Shown: positions 1 through 8,273 of the stretch, piece after piece
Layout of the letters: the number at the start of each line of letters is the position of its first letter
Numbering within the stretch: the stretch's first letter is position 1
Assembly: GCA_024278395.1 (NCBI GenBank)
Contig: JAJRTG010000007.1
Span: 1 to 8,685, forward strand
Source of the DNA: Fidelibacterota bacterium
Lineage (GTDB): Bacteria > Bipolaricaulota > Bipolaricaulia > UBA7950 > UBA9294
Direction of reading: 5' to 3'
Length of the DNA stretch: 8,685 bases
Notes under the pieces: model-generated
Seen by the model: the letters and a program-made list of their open reading frames with translations, nothing else
The model's database searches: none
Told to the model about the DNA's origin: nothing
Translations under genes and position numbers: made by a program

Positions 1-1
1 G

Positions 2-2202
<2,201 letters not shown>

Positions 2203-2206
<4 letters not shown>

Positions 2207-3051
2207 CGATCCTTGACCTGTTTTGGATCTTCCTCATGCTGTCGGCCCTACAACCGGTGCTGCGCCAGCGCATGCTGGAGAACACCCGCCAGCGGCTGAT
2301 CGCCAAGATCGAGCACATGCGGGGATCCCGCGTGATCCTGCTCGTCCATCGCCAGGAGACCATGAGCCTTCTCGGATTTCCGCTCATGCGCTACATCGAC
2401 GTGCACGACTCCGAGCAGGTGATCCGGGCGATCCACCTGACCGATCCCGACGTGCCGATCGACATCGTCCTCCACACCCCGGGCGGGCTCGTCCTTGCCG
2501 CCACCCAGATCGCGCGGGCGATAAAGCGGCATCCGGGTAAGGTGACGGCGTTCGTCCCCCACTATGCGATGTCCGGCGGTACGCTGATCGCTCTCGCGGC
2601 GGACGAGATCGTGATGTGCGAACACGCGGTCCTGGGACCGGTCGACCCACAGCTCGGGGAGTTCCCGGCCGCGTCGATCGTCAAGGCGGTGCGGGAGAAG
2701 CCGGTCGAACGGGTGGACGACCGCACGTTGATCCTGGCCGACACGGCGGAGAAGGCGCTCCGCCAGGTGCGGGAGAGCGTCAAGGAGATCCTCGCCGGCC
2801 GTTACCCAGAAGAGAAGGCGGAGGAGCTCGCGCAGATGCTGTCCGAGGGGCGCTGGACGCACGATTATCCCTTGACCTACGAGGAAGCCAAGCGTCTGGG
2901 GCTGCACGTATCGGCCGAGATGCCGGACGAGATACTTCACCTGATGCAGCTCTATCCGCAGCCGGTGCGCCACACCCCCAGCGTGGAGTATCTCCCGTTC
3001 CCCAGGCATCGCCGCGGTCCGGGGGACCAGGCGCCGCGGACTGATAACTGA
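2203..3051 (+). CDS. SDH/SppA-family serine protease with N-terminal membrane anchor
   Basis: A 282-residue protein of the serine dehydrogenase proteinase family (SDH_sah, PF01972), in the ClpP/crotonase fold with SppA and NfeD-type proteases. Residues about 3-20 form one hydrophobic helix. The next stretch (RQRMLENTRQRLIAKIE) is rich in Arg and Lys, so by the positive-inside rule the catalytic domain probably faces the cytoplasm. HTPGG (91-95) resembles the oxyanion-hole glycines. YAMSGGT (121-127) gives Ser124 as the likely nucleophile, and GPVDPQLG (145-152) follows as in relatives. A general-base lysine is expected about 40 residues after the serine; K161 and K166 are candidates, by inference only. 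A Glu/Lys-rich helical region (185-215) and a basic, Pro-rich tail end the protein. The ATG lies inside the clpC stop (ATGA), and gggagag upstream can serve as the ribosome site. Coupling to clpC suggests joint work in proteolysis or membrane quality control. Substrate unknown. Confidence 0.85.
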
Positions 3052-3071
3052 ACCGGGTGATAAAACAGCGG

Positions 3072-3578
3072 CTATAATTCGATCTCCGCTGGATCGTCCG
3101 GCGACGGGACGACCCGCCACTCCTGCTCTTCTACGTCGAAATCGGCGATCCTCTCGATCGGGAGTTTCAGGTACCTGCCGGTGCCCTCCACGGCGACGCT
3201 CCCGTCGGGGAGCAGGATCTCGCCGGATCCCTCGAAGGAGCGGTTGTTTTCCCGGGTGATCCGGGCGACGACCCGCAGCTCGGCGTCCAAGGGAACCGGC
3301 TTGCGGAATCGGATGTGAAACTCCAGGGTGACCCCCCACATCTCCTCCCCGTAGCGGATCATCCCCACCCGGCCGATTGTCTCATCGAGGATGGCGGCGG
3401 AGATCCCGCCGTGCAGGCGCCCGGGATAGCTCTGATGCTCCTCCCGCGGGCGGAAGACGGCCATCACCTCGCCGTTGTCGAGCTCGTAGAAGAACGCCCG
3501 CAATCCGAAGGGGTTCTTCATCCCACAGACCAGGCACATCTTACTGTTGGGTTGCTTGCGTTCCACGTGGTGGTGCAT
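3072..3578 (-). CDS. Hotdog-fold acyl-CoA thioesterase, PaaI/4HBT-like
   Basis: A 168-residue single-domain hotdog protein that probably hydrolyses an acyl-CoA thioester in the cytoplasm; the acyl group cannot be read from sequence. The diagnostic segment is GRLHGGISAAILDETIG, with the HGG turn before the central helix and Asp/Glu in the position used by PaaI-type enzymes. The strands TLEFHIRFRKPVPLDAELRV and EGSGEILLPDGSVAVEGTGR fit the rest of the fold. The N-terminus carries MHHHVERK and then CLVCGMKNPFGL, a Cys-x-x-Cys followed by NP-GL seen in a subset of these thioesterases. A GTG at 3581 is in frame, but AGGAGG (3585-3590) sits 6 nt from the ATG at 3578 and only 3 nt from the GTG, so ATG is preferred. 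The gene follows lysK after 57 nt in the same direction, but appears to have its own promoter. It converges with the SDH gene across 20 nt. Link to lysine synthesis is not evident. Confidence 0.85.
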   Translation of the reverse strand: MHHHVERKQPNSKMCLVCGMKNPFGLRAFFYELDNGEVMAVFRPREEHQSYPGRLHGGISAAILDETIGRVGMIRYGEEMWGVTLEFHIRFRKPVPLDAELRVVARITRENNRSFEGSGEILLPDGSVAVEGTGRYLKLPIERIADFDVEEQEWRVVPSPDDPAEIEL

Positions 3579-3584
3579 CACCGA

Positions 3585-3590
3585 CCTCCT
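3585..3590 (-). promoter_or_regulatory. Ribosome binding site that fixes the thioesterase start
   Basis: AGGAGG on the minus strand, 6 nt before ATG (3578) and 3 nt before the adjacent in-frame GTG (3581). The spacing favours the ATG. Confidence 0.7.
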
Positions 3591-3611
3591 GTGTGACGAG
3601 AAACGGAAGAC

Positions 3612-3639
3612 AGTATAAGTATTGACACGGTGGTATCAA
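3612..3639 (-). promoter_or_regulatory. Sigma-70-like promoter for the thioesterase gene
   Basis: On the minus strand, TTGATA (3639-3634) and TATACT (3617-3612) are separated by 16 nt, a good match to the -35/-10 pattern. A transcript would start near 3605 and give a leader of roughly 25-30 nt before the ATG at 3578. The -35 box overlaps the lysK stop codon. This short stretch is AT-rich against GC-rich surroundings, which supports a real promoter. Read-through from the lys operon is not excluded. Confidence 0.5.
3622..3639. promoter_or_regulatory. 18-bp imperfect palindrome, operator-like
   Basis: TTGACACGGTGGTATCAA has 7-nt arms (TTGACAC and GTATCAA) that match at 6 of 7 positions around a 4-nt centre. 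It covers the -35 box and part of the spacer of the predicted thioesterase promoter, where a dimeric repressor would block transcription. No cognate regulator gene is in the window. The stem is too short and weak, and has no T-tract, to be a convincing terminator. Confidence 0.3.
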
Positions 3640-4715
3640 CCGGCCCGCCGATCTCCGCACACCTCCCCGGCCCATATCTCCAGCGCTCGGGCCAGTATCT
3701 CAATCCCTTTGTTAAACTCCACGAGATCGATGTGCTCATCCGGTGCGTGGTCTAACGCCGAATCTCCGGGGCCATACGCCACGATGGGACAACCCCACGC
3801 CGGGCCGACGACGTTCATGTCCGAGGTGCCTGTCTTCAGCTTGAACCTGGGACGCCCACCTGCGGCCCGGATGGATCGGAGCAGCGCCCGCACCGGCGGG
3901 ATGTTCTTCTCCGCTCGGAATGGGGGCTCGGTGTAAGGGAATTCCAGCTCTGCTCCACCAGCCCAATTCCGCAGTTCCCGCTGCAGGCCAGCCTGACTTA
4001 TCCCGATCGGCAATCGCAGCACGATCTCCATCTCCACCCTCTCCTCGATCCCGTCACTGAAGGTGCTTATGGTGCGTAATGCAGGATCCAGGGTGTTAAA
4101 GCGCCGCTTCGCCCCCCTGTTGTTCTCCTGCGCGTAGGCGGCCAACCGGTTCCAGAATGTAAGTGCCTTCTCCGCCGGCGAGGGCCGATCACCGGCGCTG
4201 TGCCCGGCCGGCTGCGCCAACCGATAGCCGATCCTCATCACCCCCTTGTATCCCAGGGTGATCCCCTGCCAGCCGCTTGGCTCACCGATGATGACCCCAT
4301 CCGGGGGGGAGATGGTACGGACCAGATGATGCGCCCCCCGCGAGCGGGATTCCTCCTCTACCGCACCGATGACGACCAGTCGGGCATCGGGCAGAGAGGG
4401 GGCCACCCGCGCCGCCGCCAGCACGAACGCGGCCAACGGCCCCTTGGCGTCCACCGTCCCCCGGCCGTACAGCACACCCCCCTCCCGCCGCACCGGGAGA
4501 AAACCGGGGACGGTGTCGATGTGCCCAAGAAGAACGATGGTGCACTCAGCCTCAGCCCTTCCCAACACACCGACGGCGTTGCCCGCTTCGTCCCGTTGCG
4601 CGCGGAAACCGAGCTCCGCCATCCGGTCGACCAGGTACCCGACCGCGGCGTCCTCCGCACCGGACGGACTGGGGATGGAGACCAACTCCTCCAAGAAGTC
4701 CGCCGCATCCATCAT
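3636..4715 (-). CDS. lysK: M20 metallo-deacylase, LysK/ArgE-like
   Basis: A zinc-dependent M20 amidohydrolase of 359 residues, close to the size of Thermus LysK. In the AAA pathway LysK releases lysine from the LysW carrier protein (or an acetylated precursor), the last step. Metal ligands are visible in order: H65-x-D67 in GHIDTVPG, D89 in GRGTVDAKG, catalytic E120 with ligand E121 in GAVEEES, E145 in IIGEPSGW, and a late histidine in DHAPDEH (322-328). H172 in the lid domain (PAGHSAGDRPSP) is the residue usually supplied across the dimer. The start lies in the stop of the aminotransferase gene (ATGA overlap). GGAGGG abuts ATG 4715 and is better placed for the second in-frame ATG at 4712, so the true start may be one codon later. 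Stop is TGA. The neighbours (LysJ-like enzyme and homocitrate synthase) favour lysine over arginine or DapE roles. It may also serve ornithine synthesis, as in archaeal bifunctional systems. Confidence 0.85.
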   Translation of the reverse strand: MMDAADFLEELVSIPSPSGAEDAAVGYLVDRMAELGFRAQRDEAGNAVGVLGRAEAECTIVLLGHIDTVPGFLPVRREGGVLYGRGTVDAKGPLAAFVLAAARVAPSLPDARLVVIGAVEEESRSRGAHHLVRTISPPDGVIIGEPSGWQGITLGYKGVMRIGYRLAQPAGHSAGDRPSPAEKALTFWNRLAAYAQENNRGAKRRFNTLDPALRTISTFSDGIEERVEMEIVLRLPIGISQAGLQRELRNWAGGAELEFPYTEPPFRAEKNIPPVRALLRSIRAAGGRPRFKLKTGTSDMNVVGPAWGCPIVAYGPGDSALDHAPDEHIDLVEFNKGIEILARALEIWAGEVCGDRRAG

Positions 4716-5881
4716 CCCTCCAGTACCGCCGCCACCTGCTCCACCACGGTGTCCACGTCCGCAGGCCCGATCACCAACGGCGGAAGGAACCGCAGCACCG
4801 CGGCCCCGGCGGAGAGAGCGAGTATCCCCCGCTCGGCCAGGGCGGCGAGGTAGGGAGCTGCCTTCTCTTTCAGTTCCATCCCCACCATCAACCCCATCCC
4901 ACGCACCTCTCTCACCTTGGAAGAGGGGATCGCCAAAAGCCCTTGGAGAAGCTGTTCTCCACGTTCAACCGCCCGCTTGGGCAGCTCCTCCGCTTCCAGC
5001 ACATGGATCGTCGCCAGGGCCGCGGCGCAGCTTACGGGATTGCCGCCGAACGTAGAGCCATGGACCCTCTTGGGAAGGGGGCCTATTCGAGTACCGATGA
5101 GCACCGCACCCATCGGCAGCCCCCCCGCGATCCCCTTGGCCACGCACATGAGGTCCGGCTGCAACCCGTGGTGCTCGCTGGCGAACATCCGGCCGGTGCG
5201 ACCGAATCCGGTCTGTACCTCGTCGACGATGAACAGCGCCCCCCGCTCCCGGCACATGGCCTGCACCCCGCGTAGGTACCCGCCATCTCCGGGGATGACC
5301 CCGCCCTCGCCCTGTACCACCTCCAGGATGACCGCCGCCGTCTCCTTGTCCAGCGTCCGTTCCATCGCCTCCAGCCGGTTGTAGGGGACAAACTCGAACC
5401 CGGGGACCAACGGGGCGAACGGCCCCCGGTACTCCCTGCGCCACGTGGCGGAGAGCGCCCCGAAGGTCCGCCCGTGGAAGCCGCGCATCGCCGCTATCAC
5501 CTTGCTCCGACCGGTGACGAGCCGCGCGATCTTCAGCGCCGCCTCAACCGCCTCAGCCCCTGAGTTGCACAGGAAGGCGCGTTCCAGCCCAGACGGGGCG
5601 ATGCGGACAAGTTCGGCCAGAAGACGGGCCCGCTGCTCGTTGTAGAAACCATTGGGGCAGATCATCAACCGACGCGCCTGCTCGGCCATCGCCTCCACGA
5701 CCGTGGGGTGGGAGTGGCCCACGTTGGCCACCCCGTGCCCTCCGATGCAGTCGATGTACTCACGACCATCCGCATCCCACACCCGCGCCCCCTCCCCGCG
5801 CACCAGAGCCAACGGGCGCTTTGGATAGACGCCGCTTTCGTACCGCTCTTCCAGATCTATAACGCTCCCTGTGGAGAGCAC
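4712..5881 (-). CDS. lysJ: Class III aminotransferase, LysJ/ArgD-like
   Basis: A PLP-dependent class III (acetylornithine-type) aminotransferase of 389 residues, like Thermus LysJ. In the AAA route it transfers an amino group from glutamate to the carrier-bound aminoadipate semialdehyde; ArgD does the equivalent step in arginine synthesis. Visible motifs are the phosphate-binding CNSGAEA (105-111), FHGRTFGALSAT (135-146), cofactor-ring Asp220 in IVDEVQTGFGRTG, Schiff-base Lys249 in CVAKGIAGGLPMGA, and HGSTFGGNP (274-282). The start is GTG at 5881, with AAGGAGG at 5886-5892, 4 nt upstream. It lies 18 nt after the synthase C stop and overlaps lysK by 4 nt. Sequence alone does not separate LysJ from ArgD or a dual-function enzyme; the preceding homocitrate synthase makes lysine the better call. 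Confidence 0.87.
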   Translation of the reverse strand: MLSTGSVIDLEERYESGVYPKRPLALVRGEGARVWDADGREYIDCIGGHGVANVGHSHPTVVEAMAEQARRLMICPNGFYNEQRARLLAELVRIAPSGLERAFLCNSGAEAVEAALKIARLVTGRSKVIAAMRGFHGRTFGALSATWRREYRGPFAPLVPGFEFVPYNRLEAMERTLDKETAAVILEVVQGEGGVIPGDGGYLRGVQAMCRERGALFIVDEVQTGFGRTGRMFASEHHGLQPDLMCVAKGIAGGLPMGAVLIGTRIGPLPKRVHGSTFGGNPVSCAAALATIHVLEAEELPKRAVERGEQLLQGLLAIPSSKVREVRGMGLMVGMELKEKAAPYLAALAERGILALSAGAAVLRFLPPLVIGPADVDTVVEQVAAVLEG

Positions 5882-5899
5882 TCTTCCTCCTTCACGAAG

Positions 5900-7066
5900 C
5901 TATCCGTCACCGGTCGTCCGCCGACCCGCGACGAGCCCCTCGTAGAGGAGCGACAACTCCTTGTCGAAGAGGGGCCGCTTCAGTTCCACCGCCGTAGCCC
6001 GCACCAATCCCAAGAGACGGTCCGCTGTATCCGGGTCGAGTTCGACGCCGAATTCCTCCTTGAACTTGTGAATCAGCGCCTTGGAACCGGAGTGCTTGCC
6101 GATGATGAGCTGACGCTGCAAGCCCACCTCCTCGGGACTGAACGCCTCGTAGTTGGAGGGGTTCTTGAGGATGCCGTCGGCGTGGATGCCGGATTCATGG
6201 GCGAAGACGTTTGTACCGATGATCGCCTTCCAGACAGGGATTGCCCGTTTGCTGGTATCCGCCACGTACTCGGCAGCCTTACGGAACAGCGAGGTATCTA
6301 TGTCCATGTCGACTCCGTAAAGATACTTCAGCGCCATCACCACCTCTTCCAGCGGGGAGTTGCCGGTCCGTTCCCCGAACCCGCCTATGGAAGCGGCCAA
6401 CGAGCTCGCCCCAGCCCGAATGCCCGCCAGGGCGTTGGCCGTCGCCATCCCGAAATCATTGTGCATGTGCAGCTCTATCGGCACGGATACCGCACGACGG
6501 ATGTGGCTTATCCTCTTGTATACGGTAAACGGGTCATCCACCCCCAGGGAGTCGCAGTAGCGCACCATTCTCGCCCCGAGTCCTTCCGCCAACCGGTAGA
6601 ACTCCACCAGGAATGAAAGGGACGTGCGAGAGGCGTCTTCGGCGCTCACCGTGAACGCGAGCTCGTATCTCTTGGCCTCCGCCGCTGCTTCCTCCACCTG
6701 CGCCAAGACCCAGTTGCGCGTGCGGCGGAGCTTGCGTTCGATATGGATGTCCGAAGTGGATATGGAGATGACCACCCCGTGAACCCCGCACTCGGCGGCG
6801 GCGGACACGTCCTCGGCCCTCGCCCGTGCGAAGGCGTTCACCTCGAGGGGCCGGGCATCGCCACGCACCTTTATATCGGCGTTCACAATGGCTCTTACGC
6901 TCTCCTTCTACTCCGGTCCCAATGCCGGGAAGCCGGCCTCAACAGCCGGGATCCCTACCTCAGCTAAATGGGCTGCGATCCTTTCCTTCTCCCATCGGGT
7001 GAAGATCACACCCACCGCCTGCTCCCCGTCCCGCAGGGTTATGTCCAAAAGACGGATATCGACCAT
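5900..7066 (-). pseudogene. NifV-like homocitrate synthase paralogue C, interrupted by an in-frame TAG
   Basis: Read through one stop, this is a 388-residue DRE-TIM metallolyase of the homocitrate/isopropylmalate synthase family, condensing acetyl-CoA with a 2-oxoacid. The ATG at 7066 follows a near-perfect ribosome site and begins MVDIRLLDITLRDGEQAVG, holding the catalytic Arg and metal Asp. Codon 53 is TAG (6908-6910); the reading frame continues unbroken on both sides, with no shift. By alignment with gene B (GGDEK against GPE-stop-K) the lost residue is Glu, one base from GAG. Downstream, metal ligands HMHND (200-204), FAHESGIHADG (288-298) and GKHSG (323-327) are all intact, and the gene ends in its own TAG. 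It lies 3 nt after gene B and 18 nt before lysJ. An internal GTG at 6886 could give a 328-residue fragment lacking the RDGEQ motif. It could be a fresh nonsense mutation, a sequencing or assembly error, or a split or read-through gene. Substrate unassigned: NifV, AAA-pathway or Re-citrate synthase type are options. Confidence 0.8.
6908..6910 (-). other. In-frame TAG at codon 53 of synthase C
   Basis: The minus strand reads CCG GAG TAG AAG GAG, where relatives have a Glu/Asp/Lys-rich loop after the second barrel strand. TAG is also the terminal stop of this gene and of the thioesterase gene, so a genome-wide sense reading of TAG is unlikely. The following AAGGAG (6907-6902) resembles a Shine-Dalgarno site. 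Confidence 0.9.
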
Positions 7067-7069
7067 TCT

Positions 7070-7079
7070 TCACCTCCTT
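7070..7079 (-). promoter_or_regulatory. Near-consensus ribosome binding site of synthase C
   Basis: AAGGAGGTGA lies within the last codons and stop of gene B, with GGAGG 6 nt from the ATG at 7066. It fixes the start of synthase C upstream of the TAG, so the 5' end of this gene is under selection for translation or was until recently. Confidence 0.8.
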
Positions 7080-8260
7080 TCTTTCAAAGCCAGGAACTCC
7101 TCCACCACCTCTTTATCGAAGAGGGATCGCTTGAGGGCGATGGATCGACTCCGCAATATGGGTACCAACTTGGACAGCTCCTCCTCCGAGGGGTGATACC
7201 CGTATTCCCGCAACTTCTGCCGGACCACGCTGTTGCCCGAGTATTTCCCCACGTTAAACCGCCGGAGGAGCCCGACCTCGCCGGGCAGGAATATCTCGTA
7301 GGTCGTCGGGTCCCGGATCACCCCACTGGCCCTCCCCTCTGATTCGTAGATAAAGAGGTTGCTCCCCACCACCGGCTTCCAGGCGGGCAGGGGCCGCCCC
7401 GAGGCCAGAGCCACGTCCTCCGAAAGCTCCCGGAAGAGGGAGGTGTGTATGCCCAACTTCACCCCTTCACAGTACTGAAGGGCCATAACCACCTCCTCCA
7501 ACGAGGCGTTACCCGCCCGCTCCCCCAACCCGTTGACGGTGGTGTTGACATAGGTCGCTCCCGCCTTAAGACCGGCGATCGCGTTGGCGGTGGCCATCCC
7601 GAAGTCGTTGTGGGTATGCATCTCGATGGGGAGCCCCACTTCGTCGATGAGCGTCTTGACCCGCCTGTACGTCTCAAACGGGTCCATGATGCCCACGGTG
7701 TCGCAATAGCGCAGGCGGTCGGCGCCGGATTCCTTGGCCGTCGTCGCGAACTCGATGAGAAAGTCAAGATCGGACCGCGAGGCATCCTCAGCGTTCACAG
7801 AGACATAGAGGCCGTGCCCTTTGGCGAATTCCACCGCCCGCTTTATCGAATCAAGCACCCACTTCCGGTCCCGGCGGAGTTTGTTCTGGATATGAATATC
7901 CGACGATGAGATAGAGACCGCCACCGCATCCACCCCGCAATCGAGGGAGTGCCTCACATCGCTCACCACCGCCCTGTTCCAGGCGAGGATGCTCGCGGGC
8001 AGCCCTAGGTCCACGATCCTTTTAATCGCCGCCTTCTCATCACCGCCCATGGCCGGCACCCCCACTTCAATCTGATGGACCCCCAGCTGAGCGAGCAGTT
8101 TTGCGATGTGAATCTTCTCCTCGTTGGCAAACACCACCCCCGCCGTCTGCTCACCGTCCCGCAGGGTCGTGTCGTCGATATAGACGGGTGGGTTGATCTT
8201 CGCGGACAGGACTTCTTCGGGCAATACATCCGATAATCCAAATGGTTCCAACCTGTTCAT
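7070..8260 (-). CDS. NifV-like homocitrate synthase paralogue B with altered C-terminal subdomain
   Basis: A 396-residue DRE-TIM metallolyase, closest in pattern to NifV/FrbC-type homocitrate synthases. The barrel is intact: DDTTLRDGEQTAG (29-41) with catalytic Arg34 and metal Asp35, SISSSDIHIQNKLRR, NAEDASR, RYCDTVG, metal site HTHND (215-219), and NGLGERAGNASLEEV (243-257). The C-terminal subdomain departs from the family: the usual HESGIH reads YESEGR (305-310), and GKHSG reads GKYSG (338-342). The start is taken as ATG 8260, with GGAGGTG at 8265-8271; an upstream in-frame extension to 8344 overlaps the previous gene and lacks family similarity. A leader of about 25 residues precedes the barrel. 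It lies 13 nt after the Lys20-type synthase and 3 nt before gene C. It may be a heteromer subunit, a regulatory paralogue, or an enzyme with a new acceptor (Re-citrate synthase and FrbC belong to the same superfamily). Family is firm, reaction unknown. Confidence 0.88.
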   Translation of the reverse strand: MNRLEPFGLSDVLPEEVLSAKINPPVYIDDTTLRDGEQTAGVVFANEEKIHIAKLLAQLGVHQIEVGVPAMGGDEKAAIKRIVDLGLPASILAWNRAVVSDVRHSLDCGVDAVAVSISSSDIHIQNKLRRDRKWVLDSIKRAVEFAKGHGLYVSVNAEDASRSDLDFLIEFATTAKESGADRLRYCDTVGIMDPFETYRRVKTLIDEVGLPIEMHTHNDFGMATANAIAGLKAGATYVNTTVNGLGERAGNASLEEVVMALQYCEGVKLGIHTSLFRELSEDVALASGRPLPAWKPVVGSNLFIYESEGRASGVIRDPTTYEIFLPGEVGLLRRFNVGKYSGNSVVRQKLREYGYHPSEEELSKLVPILRSRSIALKRSLFDKEVVEEFLALKERR

Positions 8261-8264
8261 CCGA

Positions 8265-8271
8265 CACCTCC
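8265..8271 (-). promoter_or_regulatory. Ribosome binding site of synthase B
   Basis: GGAGGTG, in the 13-nt gap after the TGA of the upstream synthase, 4 nt before ATG 8260. It supports this start over the in-frame upstream codons. Confidence 0.65.
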
Positions 8272-8273
8272 GT

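Noticed and set aside
3052..3091. Possible bidirectional terminator between the convergent genes (CAGCGG at 3066-3071 and CCGCTG at 3086-3091)
   Set aside because: The stem is only 6 bp with a 14-nt loop and no T-tract, and it extends into the thioesterase coding end; this is expected by chance in GC-rich DNA.
2248..3339. Antisense frame across the SDH gene and into the thioesterase gene
   Set aside because: It is Arg/Gly/His-rich, low-complexity translation, overlapping two well-supported genes with no start signal.
3622..3627. TTGACA on the plus strand as a -35 box
   Set aside because: No -10-like sequence lies at 16-18 nt downstream, and no plus-strand gene follows; it is better explained as half of the palindrome.
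6908..6910. TAG read as pyrrolysine or a genome-wide sense codon
   Set aside because: TAG serves as the real terminal stop of this same gene and of the thioesterase gene, the aligned residue in gene B is Glu, and no pyl gene is visible.
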